Assembly: GCA_964628985.1 (NCBI GenBank)
Contig: CAZVNJ010000005.1
Span: forward strand, 32,766-96,765
DNA length: 64,000 bases
Direction: 5' to 3'
DNA from: SURF-43 sp964628985
GTDB lineage: Bacteria; Chloroflexota; Dehalococcoidia; UBA2979
The notes beneath the pieces are model-generated. The model did not search any database and was not told where the DNA came from. It saw only the letters and a list, made by a program, of their open reading frames with translations. Below, one piece after another: positions 33,926 through 42,094 of the stretch; position 1 is the stretch's first letter; each line of letters begins with the position of its first letter. The position numbers and the translations under genes are program-made.

Positions 33926-34881
33926 TGATAGGCCCGGTCGGGAGCGAAGGCCGCCAGCGTCTCTCGCAGGAGCGGCTTGAGGCCCCGACGGATCCAGAAG
34001 CGAAGCGCGAGCATCGCGCGGGCCCGTTCGCCGCGGCTCAGGGGCGCGCGCAGGACCACGCGCGCGTATCCCAGTTGTAGACGTGCCTGCGGAGCGTAGA
34101 ACCGCCACGCTCCGGTGGACGGAGCGAACCAGCGTGCGATCGTCCGCGGCGTGCGGTTCGCCTGCCGGGACATGCCCGGGTGGATGCGGCGCCGGAACAG
34201 GTAGGCGGGCACCTCCGCAAACTCCCCGAGCAGAGAGAGGTGTGCCAGCAGGACATAGTCAGATGACTCATACGGGCCGATGAGCTCGGTCTGGAGGAGG
34301 GCGTCGCGGCGATGGACGCCGAAGAGCACGTTCGCATAGCGCAGCCGCTGGGCCACGACCTGGAACCGCCGGTGTGGTGGAAGCCCCTGAGTATCGAGGT
34401 CGTCGTTCGAGACGCCGATGGTATGGCCCGACTCATCGATCAGGAGCGTGCGCGCGTACGCCAGGATCACCGACGGCGGGCTCATGTCGAGCAGGGCAAC
34501 GCATCGGCGAAGATGCTCCGGCTCGCAGAGGTCATCATGACAGGCCCAGCGGAAATACTCCCCGCGGGCGAGGCGCACGACCTCGTTGAAATTCCAGGCC
34601 GCGCCGCGGTTCTCGTCGCTGCGGTAGTACCGGATCCGAGGGTCCCGCGCGGCGTACGCGCGACAGATCGCTTCAGTGCCGTCCGTCGAGGCGTTGTCCG
34701 AGATGATGATCTCGAAGTCCTCAACGTCCTGGGCGAGGAGGGCGTCGAGGGCCGCCGGGAGGTACGCCTCGCCGTTGTACACCGGGATACCGACACTGAT
34801 CCGCGGCGCCACTGGCCCGTCTTCCGGACGGTCTTCCACGGAGATCGTGGCAGGACGGTCGAGAATCGCGGCGTCAGTCAT
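33922..34881 (-). CDS. Family 2 glycosyltransferase
   Basis: This 319-residue GT-A enzyme has ISVGIPVYNGEAYLPAALDA (about 28-47), ISDNASTDGT and the metal site FRWACHDDLCEP, in which the usual DxD reads HDD. The N-terminus has about 25 extra residues. It is translationally coupled on both sides: it overlaps the methyltransferase gene by 8 bases and the flippase gene by 4. The specific sugar is unknown. Confidence 0.88.
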   Translation of the reverse strand: MTDAAILDRPATISVEDRPEDGPVAPRISVGIPVYNGEAYLPAALDALLAQDVEDFEIIISDNASTDGTEAICRAYAARDPRIRYYRSDENRGAAWNFNEVVRLARGEYFRWACHDDLCEPEHLRRCVALLDMSPPSVILAYARTLLIDESGHTIGVSNDDLDTQGLPPHRRFQVVAQRLRYANVLFGVHRRDALLQTELIGPYESSDYVLLAHLSLLGEFAEVPAYLFRRRIHPGMSRQANRTPRTIARWFAPSTGAWRFYAPQARLQLGYARVVLRAPLSRGERARAMLALRFWIRRGLKPLLRETLAAFAPDRAYQ

Positions 34882-36061
34882 GACCGCTCACCCCGACCAG
34901 TTCAGGCTCGAGATGCAGCACGCGGAGCATCTCCCGCACCTCGTCCATGTAGATCTCGTTCATGACCACGATGACATCCGGGGTAACGGTGGCGAGGTCT
35001 TCAGGCGCGACGACCGGGTGGCCAGTGCCGGGGATGTAGGTGCCATGCTTGCGCGGGTTGACGTCCACCACGCAGCACACCTGGTCCGCGGGTTCGAGCG
35101 CGGCGAGGTAGGCCGTCGCCTTCGAGCCGGCCCCCCAGAACGCGACGCGCGAGCCTCGACGGGCCCATCCGTCGAGCATGCTCCGCGCGGCCTCCACCCT
35201 GTGGCTCGCTTCAATTTCGAAGGCGCTGGTGGCGAGCCAGACGTGTGGGCGGTCGTCCGGGACATTCGCGTGCGCGCGGCCCGATGCGGGACGCGCCTCG
35301 ATCAGCAGGTACTGCCCACCATAAGCGTGGCCCACCTCGTCCACGGTGAAGCCTGCCGTCGCAAACGCGCGGGCGACCGAGCCAGCCGTGAAGTACGAGC
35401 AGTGCTCGTAGTAGACATCGTGGAACGCGCCCTTCCGCAGAATTGGAAGGACATCGGGCACTTCGAACAGCACCGGGAGGTCCCGATCACCGATGGAGTC
35501 ACGGAGCCCGCCCAGAAACTCGGCGGTGTCCGGGACGTGCTCAAGCGTGTGGCGACAGATGATTGCCGAGACGTCCTCCGTCACGTGGGCGGCGCGGAAG
35601 TCCTCCGCGATCCATGTGAAACGGTCGGACGGCGGTACCACCGCGCCCGACGCCAGCGATGGATCCACGCCAATCGCGCGCCCGACACCCTGGCCCACCA
35701 TTGCCTGGAGGAACTCCCCACGGCCGGCACCAATCTCGAGCACGGCCTTGGAGCGCAGCCCATGCCGGCGCACCCACTTTCGGGCGAGCGCTGTGGTGTA
35801 CTCACGGAACTTCGGGGAGCCTCCCTGGCTGGTCTCGGAGTCCTCGTAGCGGAACCGCGAGTCATAGGCGACGTTGGAGATGAAGCCGCAGGCATGACAG
35901 AACGCCAGGCGGATCTCCCCTCGCGGACAGGCTTGTGCCTCCTCACGCGACCGGAAGACTCGATTGCTGGTGACGGGCACGTCACGCTGCTCGTGGAACA
36001 CGGTGGCTGTCGTATCCCGGCAAGCGGGGCATGCTGTCTTGACCGCGTGCGTAGCGATCAT
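34874..36061 (-). CDS. Sugar C-methyltransferase, KijD1/TcaB9-like
   Basis: This 395-residue protein begins with a zinc-binding segment (C11, C14 in CPAC; C55, C58 in CHAC). A SAM-binding domain follows (AVLEIGAGRGEFL), then the active-site stretch VYYEHCSYFTAGS and a C-terminal Rossmann-like domain (VAFWGAGSKATAYLAAL). This order equals sugar 3-C-methyltransferases such as TcaB9 and KijD1, where Tyr, Glu and His of the YxEH segment are catalytic. Start ATG 36061 (GTG 36064 just before it) with GGACGGAG upstream. A second member lies at 37651-38952. Confidence 0.82.
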   Translation of the reverse strand: MIATHAVKTACPACRDTTATVFHEQRDVPVTSNRVFRSREEAQACPRGEIRLAFCHACGFISNVAYDSRFRYEDSETSQGGSPKFREYTTALARKWVRRHGLRSKAVLEIGAGRGEFLQAMVGQGVGRAIGVDPSLASGAVVPPSDRFTWIAEDFRAAHVTEDVSAIICRHTLEHVPDTAEFLGGLRDSIGDRDLPVLFEVPDVLPILRKGAFHDVYYEHCSYFTAGSVARAFATAGFTVDEVGHAYGGQYLLIEARPASGRAHANVPDDRPHVWLATSAFEIEASHRVEAARSMLDGWARRGSRVAFWGAGSKATAYLAALEPADQVCCVVDVNPRKHGTYIPGTGHPVVAPEDLATVTPDVIVVMNEIYMDEVREMLRVLHLEPELVGVSGHD

Positions 36062-36074
36062 CACGTTCTCCGTC

Positions 36075-36902
36075 CTACAGACCGATATCAAGGAGCGTCG
36101 CACCGGTCGAAGGTGCGTCCGGCCGTGCAGCGGCGACGCGAACCTGGGCGATCGAGTCGTTGCCGTTGGACGGCTGCAGGGGGTAGGCGCTGAGGCTGAC
36201 CTTTCGCAAGTGAAACGCTTCCGCATAACCGCTCGGCGAGTTCGACTCCACCCCGCGGATGCGCATCAGGCTTTCGAACGTGCTGGGGGAGAACCACGGC
36301 CGCTCGGCCTGAGAGGCATAGAACGCCGTCAAGTAGTCAGACTTCCGGTGGACGTTCGCCTCCGACACCTCCACATAGGCATTCGGCTGGCCGAGGTCGC
36401 CGTCATACTTCGGGATCTCGTACTCCATGATCAGGTGACTGCGGAAGGTATTCCACGTCAGGTCACTGACCGTGCGGTGATCCTGATGCAGATCCCCTCG
36501 GGCGTGGGTGAAGATCACGTCCGGTGCGCCCTCTGTCTTGAGCGCTTCGAACGCCTCCTTTACCTGCGCGCCCTCGTAGCGGAGGAACCCATCTCGGAAG
36601 GCGTGCACCGCGATGTCCGCGGACACGGCATGCTGCAGAAAGGCTCCTGCGGAGGCGCGGGTCTCGCGCTCGCGCTCTGGGGTCGATGTGAAGACGCACC
36701 ATTCGACTGCAAGCGGGAGCCCCGAGCCGGCCCACTCGAGGATCGTGCCCCCGATGCCGATCTCGATGTCGTCGCAGTGTGCGCCGAGCGCGAGGATGCG
36801 TAGGGGCCTGTCCAGCCCAGCACCGATGGGGAGGCTCAGAATGGCCGGACTCCTTCGTGCGCGAGGACCGGCCCAGGCGCCTCGTGCTTCCAGAGCGCCC
36901 AT
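36075..36902 (-). CDS. PIG-L family deacetylase
   Basis: This 275-residue protein carries the zinc motif ALGAHCDDIEIGIGG (38-52; AHPDD in most members, here AHCDD) and the second metal residue in HQDHRTVSDL. The family removes N-acetyl groups from sugars such as GlcNAc conjugates. Only the ATG at 36902 offers a start before the motif, so the gene overlaps the cytidylyltransferase gene by 67 bases, an unusually long overlap. Its place among nucleotide-sugar genes suggests that it deacetylates an amino sugar or precursor. Confidence 0.85.
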   Translation of the reverse strand: MGALEARGAWAGPRARRSPAILSLPIGAGLDRPLRILALGAHCDDIEIGIGGTILEWAGSGLPLAVEWCVFTSTPERERETRASAGAFLQHAVSADIAVHAFRDGFLRYEGAQVKEAFEALKTEGAPDVIFTHARGDLHQDHRTVSDLTWNTFRSHLIMEYEIPKYDGDLGQPNAYVEVSEANVHRKSDYLTAFYASQAERPWFSPSTFESLMRIRGVESNSPSGYAEAFHLRKVSLSAYPLQPSNGNDSIAQVRVAAARPDAPSTGATLLDIGL

Positions 36903-37654
36903 GGGTGCTCCCCACGGGCGTACATCTCGTCCAAGCGCTGCTTCTCCTTGAAGGTGTCCATCGACATCCAGAAGCCGTCATGCGGAATGGAGGTGAGCAG
37001 TCCTCGTCCGATGAGGCGCTCGAAGGGCGCTCCCATCAGTTCTTCGCCCTCCTCGATGTAGTCGAAGATCTCGGGCCGGAACGCGAAGTAGCCTCCGTTG
37101 ACGCGGATGTTGGCCTGCGCCATGTCGTTTACGGCGCGCACTGTGCCCCAGGGGTCTGCGTCCACCACGTGGAACGTGTACGGCGGCCGCACGGTGAGGA
37201 ACGCTCCGACGGCGTCGCTCGCCCGAAGGTGGTCCACCAGTTGCGGCAGGTGGAAGTCGCTGAGCCCGTCCGTGTAGTTGACGAAGAACATCTCCTCGTC
37301 CTGGACGTGCTGGCGCACGCGACGGAGACGCTCGCCGACCGGGCTGGTGAGGCCGGTGTCCACAAACGTGATCGTCCAGTCCGCGATGTCGCAGCCCAGC
37401 AGGTCCACCTTGCCACCATTGGTCATGACGAAGTCGTTGGACGCCGTCTCCTCGTAGTCCAGGAAGAACCGCTTGATGACGCTGCCCTGGTAGCCAAGGC
37501 AGAGGATGAAGTCCTTGTGCCCGAAGTGGGCGTAGTACTTCATGAGGTGCCACAGCACCGGCCGGTCACCGACCGGGACCATGGGCTTCGGGACGCTGTC
37601 CGAGTAGTCACGCATCCGGGTCCCAAAGCCGCCGCAGAAGAGGACGACTTTCAT
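36836..37654 (-). CDS. rfbF: Sugar-1-phosphate nucleotidyltransferase, glucose-1-P cytidylyltransferase type
   Basis: This 272-residue protein starts with VVLFCGGFGTRMRDYSDSVP, then KPMVPVGDRPVLWHLMKYY, VDTGL, NYTDGLSDFHL, NGGYFAFRPEIFDYI and the ending RGEHPWALWK, which match glucose-1-phosphate cytidylyltransferase (RfbF) better than glucose-1-phosphate thymidylyltransferase. It should make CDP-glucose or a related activated sugar. No CDP-glucose 4,6-dehydratase gene is seen in the window. The ATG at 37654 overlaps the previous stop (ATGA). Confidence 0.85.
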   Translation of the reverse strand: MKVVLFCGGFGTRMRDYSDSVPKPMVPVGDRPVLWHLMKYYAHFGHKDFILCLGYQGSVIKRFFLDYEETASNDFVMTNGGKVDLLGCDIADWTITFVDTGLTSPVGERLRRVRQHVQDEEMFFVNYTDGLSDFHLPQLVDHLRASDAVGAFLTVRPPYTFHVVDADPWGTVRAVNDMAQANIRVNGGYFAFRPEIFDYIEEGEELMGAPFERLIGRGLLTSIPHDGFWMSMDTFKEKQRLDEMYARGEHPWALWKHEAPGPVLAHEGVRPF

Positions 37655-38952
37655 GGCGCACCCCAGGTCCCGTCCCGAAGGACCTGGACATCCGGCAGGA
37701 AGATGACGAACTGGCCGCCCCATTCCTCGATATATCGATGCTGCGCGGCGATCTCCTCCTTGAGGTTCCACGGCATGATCACGACGTAGTCAGGGCGGGT
37801 CTCCCGGAGACGCTCCGGCGGATAGACGGGGATGCGCGTCCCCGGCGTGGAATGGCCCTGCTTGCTCGGCGCGCGGTCTACGGCGTACTCGACCATGTCG
37901 GTGCGGATGCCGCAGTAGTTGAGGAGAGTGTTCCCCTTCCCCGGCGCGCCGTAGGCCGCCACGCGCTTACCTTCCTCACGCGCATCGATGAGGAACTTCA
38001 GGATCGAGCGCTTGAGTGAGGCGACCTGTTCCTGGAAGCCGGCGTAGCGCTCCAGGCTGTCCAGTCCGAACTCGGACTCTTCCGCGAGCAGCGCCCCGAC
38101 TCGCTCTGTGACGGTGTGGGAACTGCTGGTGGCGCGGCTGGCAAACAGGCGGAGCGACCCGCCGTGCGTCGAGAGCCGCTCCACATCGAACAGACGGAGG
38201 CCGTGGGAGGCAAGGATCGACCGGGTGGTCATCAGCGAGAAGTAGAAGAAGTGCTCGTGGTAGATGGTGTCGAACTGTCGTTCCTCGATAAGCCGGGCGA
38301 GGTGCGGGAACTCGAGCGTGAGGACGCCCTCGGGCTTCAGGATCTCGGCGATGCCGCCGACAAAATCGTGAATGTCTGGGCACTGGGCGAGGACATTGTT
38401 GCCGATCACGAGGTCAGCCCAGCCGCCGTCGTTGGCCAGACGCTTACCGACATCGACGCCGAAGAACTCCGTGAGCGTGGGCACTCCGGCCGCTCGGGCA
38501 ACCTCGGCAACATTCAGCGCCGGCTCGACGCCGAGGCAGGGGATGCCCCGTTCGACAAAGTTCTTGAGCAGATAGCCGTCGTTGCTGGCGAGCTCGACCA
38601 CGAACGAATCTGCGTTCAGCCCGAACCGTTGCATCACCTCGTCGACGTAGCGTCGCGCGTGCTCGAGCCAGGAGTCTGAGTACGAGGAGAAGTAGGCGTA
38701 GTGGGTGAAGATCTCGCCCGGCGAGAGCGCGGAGGGGGCCTGTACGAGGAAGCACTCGCGGCAGACATACGCGCGAAGCGGGTAGAACGGTTCCATCTGG
38801 TCCGCGCGTTCGTCCGGCACAAAGGCCTGGCATGGCGGCTGCATCCCAAGGTCCACAAACAGGTCGGTGAGCGGGGAGGCGCAGTTCGCGCAGGCATGAC
38901 CACTGGCCGGTAACAGGGCGCCGGCATGCGCCGGGAAGTCGATGAGGGTCAT
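37651..38952 (-). CDS. Sugar C-methyltransferase, KijD1/TcaB9-like
   Basis: This 433-residue protein has a Zn-binding N-terminus (C21 and C24 in CANC, then CREC near 63-66), a SAM domain (VVELASNDGYLLKNF), the catalytic stretch IYHEHFFYFSL and a C-terminal domain with VAAYGAPGKGNTLLNYCG. This is the full architecture of NDP-hexose 3-C-methyltransferases. The ATG at 38952 overlaps the epimerase stop (ATGA). With the cytidylyltransferase and the epimerase it should make a branched, C-methylated sugar. Confidence 0.87.
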   Translation of the reverse strand: MTLIDFPAHAGALLPASGHACANCASPLTDLFVDLGMQPPCQAFVPDERADQMEPFYPLRAYVCRECFLVQAPSALSPGEIFTHYAYFSSYSDSWLEHARRYVDEVMQRFGLNADSFVVELASNDGYLLKNFVERGIPCLGVEPALNVAEVARAAGVPTLTEFFGVDVGKRLANDGGWADLVIGNNVLAQCPDIHDFVGGIAEILKPEGVLTLEFPHLARLIEERQFDTIYHEHFFYFSLMTTRSILASHGLRLFDVERLSTHGGSLRLFASRATSSSHTVTERVGALLAEESEFGLDSLERYAGFQEQVASLKRSILKFLIDAREEGKRVAAYGAPGKGNTLLNYCGIRTDMVEYAVDRAPSKQGHSTPGTRIPVYPPERLRETRPDYVVIMPWNLKEEIAAQHRYIEEWGGQFVIFLPDVQVLRDGTWGAP

Positions 38953-40004
38953 CCCGCCACCGCCTCTTCCGCGGCCGCGACCCAGCGAAGTGACGGGTCC
39001 AGGCGCCCCGCGGCGCGATGCTGCATGAGCCACGCGATGCGCGTGTATTTCGTGCGCAGTAGTTCGTCCAGGGTGATGCCGTACTCGACGTAGGCCTCCA
39101 ACAACTGACGGATACCAGCCTGCAGCGTCCACTGCGGCTTCGCCTCCGGAAACACGCCAGCAAAGCGGTCGAACGAGACGCGGTAGCTCCGTTGGTCCAC
39201 ACCAGCACCGGCCCCGAACGTCACCTGGCTGCCCGGCACCGCATCACAGACTGCCTGCGCAATCTCACGGACGGTGTAGTTCTCCTCGCTGCTCCCGATG
39301 TTGAAGGCCTCGTTATGGATGGCCTCGCGCGGTGCCTCCAGCATGGCGATGAAGGCGCGCGCGATGTCTTCGACGTGGACGAGCGGACGCCAGGCAGTGC
39401 CGTCACTGTTTAACTGGATGCGTCCATCCACGTAGGCGCGCGCCACGAGCTCGTTCACGACCAGGTCGCCGCGGAGACGAGGCGCAAAGCCATAGGCGGT
39501 GGCGTTGCGCAGGTAGGCCGGGCTGAAGTCGTCCCGGGCGAGCGCAGCCAGTCCTGCCTCGGCGTCGACCTTCGATCGGCCATACGGGGTGACCGGGTTG
39601 AACGGGGCCGTCTCGGTCAGGAGTGCGTCCCCGTCCGCAGCGCCGTAAAGGCTGCACGACGAGGAAAAGAGGAATCGCCCAATGCCGGCGTCGCGGGCAA
39701 GCCGCGCAAGACGTACGGATGCTTGGGCGTTCACCTCGTCCGTGATCTCCGGTGAGAGCGTGCCGAGCGCGTCATTGGAGAGGGCGGCAAGGTGGACGAC
39801 GCCATCGCAGGAGGGTAAGTCGGAGGCCTGCACGTCGCGGACGTCGATGCGAATGGTCTCGATCGCAGACGGAGGAGGCCCGAAGACACACGGCTCGAAG
39901 TAGCCGGAGTCGAGGCCAATAGGCTCGTGCCCACTGTCCTGCAGCATTGGCACCAGGACACTACCGATATAGCCCTTGTGCCCTGTGACCAGTACTCGTG
40001 CCAA
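38949..40004 (-). CDS. NAD-dependent nucleotide-sugar epimerase/dehydratase
   Basis: This 351-residue extended SDR has an N-terminal VLVTGHKGYIGSVLVPML, a substrate-side SSSCSLYG and the catalytic YGRSK. It is first in a nine-gene minus-strand operon (four nucleotide-sugar genes, then methyltransferase, glycosyltransferases and flippase) coupled by short overlaps. It may be a 4,6-dehydratase, epimerase or reductase of the CDP-sugar; the sequence alone does not decide. ATG 40004 has GAGG upstream (CTTGGCACGAG on the plus strand is the N-terminus). Confidence 0.87.
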   Translation of the reverse strand: MARVLVTGHKGYIGSVLVPMLQDSGHEPIGLDSGYFEPCVFGPPPSAIETIRIDVRDVQASDLPSCDGVVHLAALSNDALGTLSPEITDEVNAQASVRLARLARDAGIGRFLFSSSCSLYGAADGDALLTETAPFNPVTPYGRSKVDAEAGLAALARDDFSPAYLRNATAYGFAPRLRGDLVVNELVARAYVDGRIQLNSDGTAWRPLVHVEDIARAFIAMLEAPREAIHNEAFNIGSSEENYTVREIAQAVCDAVPGSQVTFGAGAGVDQRSYRVSFDRFAGVFPEAKPQWTLQAGIRQLLEAYVEYGITLDELLRTKYTRIAWLMQHRAAGRLDPSLRWVAAAEEAVAG

Positions 40005-40321
40005 GGAGGCCTCCCACGTGTGAATAGAGCGGGGATACGAGACACGCCGCGCGATCTCGATCGGCGGTGGCCGCCCGCCGCAATCAAGTCTGCGACGACC
40101 CGAGGATGAAACTCCGACGTTGAGTGGGAGTTGAGTCCTCGGGCAACGTGCGTTCGCGGACAGTCGGGGAGAACGAGGACTGGAAGCGTCGTCGATCCCT
40201 GTCGCATTGCATCAACGAGACGTTGCGTCTCGGATGCATTGCGGCACGAGGCGCTCAACACACTGTCAACCGCATAGCCCCAGTCTTCACCAGTACCCCA
40301 CCGCCTCAACGGGAGCGCTCC
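40005..40321. other. Divergent promoter region of the nine-gene operon and the isomerase gene
   Basis: No gene was recognised. The only clear structure is the GTTGA direct repeat at 40119-40135. In-frame codons upstream of the isomerase start lack an SD and a family-like sequence. Confidence 0.4.
40119..40135 (+). promoter_or_regulatory. EPS-island element, direct repeat
   Basis: GTTGAGTGGGAGTTGAG: two GTTGAG half-sites at 11-bp spacing, 114 bp upstream of the nine-gene operon. Confidence 0.55.
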
Positions 40322-41446
40322 ATGACCCTTGATGTCGCCCGAACGCGGACCAGGCGCACCAACGTGCGCCGACGACTTCCCTCCAGCGGGGGACTCTCGG
40401 GCGACGAACTCCTGGCCCGAGACCCATCCGAACTCTGGAGGCGCCTGGTGGCCCTCCCTGATCAGATGTCAGAGGCGTGGCAGGCAGGCACTGCCTGGAA
40501 CGGCTTGGACGCGGCGGTGAGGCGGGTGGTGGTGATCGGGATGGGTGGGTCTGCGATCGGCGCTCAATTGGCGGCAAGCATCGTCCAGCAGCGGTCTCCC
40601 ATCCCCGTGGAGGTGTGGCGGGATTCATTTCTCCCCGTCACGGACGAAGACACGCTGCTCGTGTTCTGTTCCTTCTCGGGTGAGACCGAAGAGGTGCTCA
40701 GCGCGCTGCGGTCGTCCGCGACACATGCCGGCCCGAGGGTGGTGATTACGCGCGGCGGGGCGCTCGGTCGCGAGGCAGCGGCATTCGGGATCCCGGTGCT
40801 GTGCTACCAGTACGAGGGTGAGCCCCGTTCCGCGTTGGGCTTCGGGACCATGCTGATCCTCGGGCTCCTCCATCGCCTCGGCCTCTTTCCCGTGACAGAG
40901 GAAGAGATGGAGAAAGCCCTGCAGGCCTTACGCGAGGCCGGGTCCAATCATCACCCGGAGGTCCCAGCCGCGACCAATCCGGCGCGTTCGATCGCCGCGC
41001 GCATCGGCGACGCCATCCCCTTGATCTTCGCAGACGCGTCGCTCGGCTCGGCCGCAGTCCGCTGGCAGAACCAATGCAACGAAAACAGCAAGCGCTGGGC
41101 GTTCTGCGCCACGCTGCCCGAGGCGCTCCACAACATTGTGGAAGGGATCACGCCGCAGGCATCGCCCGGTCAGCCGTCGAAATTCCACGCGGTGCTGCTG
41201 GAAGATCTGTCGCGCGACGGGATCGACCGCGCACGCATGCTGGAGCTCCAGCGGTCGCTCACGGAGGCTGGTGTCCCATCCACGCGCCTCTCCTTCAGCG
41301 GCGAGTCGGACCTCAGCATCCTGCTGCAGGCGTGCCTCGTGGGCGATTGGGTGTCTTACTACCTCGCGCTAGAAGCGGAGGTAGACCCCGCGCCGGTGCC
41401 GGCCATCTCTCAGCTGAAGGCCCGCCTCGCTGCAGGCCGTCCCTGA
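40322..41446 (+). CDS. Bifunctional phosphoglucose/phosphomannose isomerase
   Basis: This 374-residue protein belongs to the short, archaeal-type PGI/PMI family. It has the SIS motif VVIGMGGSAIGAQLA (about 71-85), FCSFSGETEEVLSAL, the base-region NENSKRWAF and LPEALHNIVEG. It interconverts fructose-6-P with glucose-6-P and mannose-6-P, feeding nucleotide-sugar synthesis. Start ATG 40322 with GGGAGCG upstream. It shares the divergent promoter region with the exopolysaccharide operon. Confidence 0.9.
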   Translation: MTLDVARTRTRRTNVRRRLPSSGGLSGDELLARDPSELWRRLVALPDQMSEAWQAGTAWNGLDAAVRRVVVIGMGGSAIGAQLAASIVQQRSPIPVEVWRDSFLPVTDEDTLLVFCSFSGETEEVLSALRSSATHAGPRVVITRGGALGREAAAFGIPVLCYQYEGEPRSALGFGTMLILGLLHRLGLFPVTEEEMEKALQALREAGSNHHPEVPAATNPARSIAARIGDAIPLIFADASLGSAAVRWQNQCNENSKRWAFCATLPEALHNIVEGITPQASPGQPSKFHAVLLEDLSRDGIDRARMLELQRSLTEAGVPSTRLSFSGESDLSILLQACLVGDWVSYYLALEAEVDPAPVPAISQLKARLAAGRP

Positions 41447-41454
41447 GCAGATCC

Positions 41455-41859
41455 TCACCCGGTTGGGGCGGCGGCCTCGGGATGCGCCGGCTCGGGCGGG
41501 AGGAGATCCGACACTCGACGGATGACTTCATCGAGGTCAAAGGGCTTCTTGAGGAAGGAAACCCCCTGCACCTCCGACCGGAGACGCACCATCAGTGGAT
41601 CGCGCTCGCTGCTCCCGCTCAGCACCAGCACCGCGCCGGCGTATCCGAGCGCGCGGGCCTCCTGGATGAGGGTGACGCCATCGATGTCCGGGAGGTGGAG
41701 GTCCACGATCACGAGGTCGTGAGCTGACTCCTCGAGGACCTTCAGGGCGTCACGACCACGCGTAACTCGCTCGATCTGTCCCGTACCAGAGTCCGACAGG
41801 ATCATGCGCAAGAGCTGACCAGTCGACTCGTCATCGTCCACCAGAAGGATGCCGGCCAC
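41455..41859 (-). CDS. Single-domain response regulator
   Basis: This 134-residue receiver has D8-D10 acidic residues, phosphoacceptor D53 (LVIVDLHLPDIDG) and the lysine loop FLKKPFDLDEV. It has no output domain and no adjacent kinase. It resembles the regulators at 4096 and 52923. It converges on the isomerase gene with an 8-base gap. Confidence 0.9.
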   Translation of the reverse strand: MAGILLVDDDESTGQLLRMILSDSGTGQIERVTRGRDALKVLEESAHDLVIVDLHLPDIDGVTLIQEARALGYAGAVLVLSGSSERDPLMVRLRSEVQGVSFLKKPFDLDEVIRRVSDLLPPEPAHPEAAAPTG

Positions 41860-42094
41860 GGATCCGCCCCTTCAACGTCCGCGGTTCATCCCGTCCCAGG
41901 GGCACCCGCGGGACGGGATGGCCCCGGTGAGTGGATAGAGTATGGAGAGGGTGCATGACGAAACCATCGCATCCTCCGATACCGCGATAAGTCGCCCTCT
42001 CTCTTTCGAAGGATGACAACGGCGACCATGGGGCCGCCGTTGTCCTGCCGGGTGTCGGGCTCGAGCGTCCCCTCCACAACGCAGCAGACGACAG

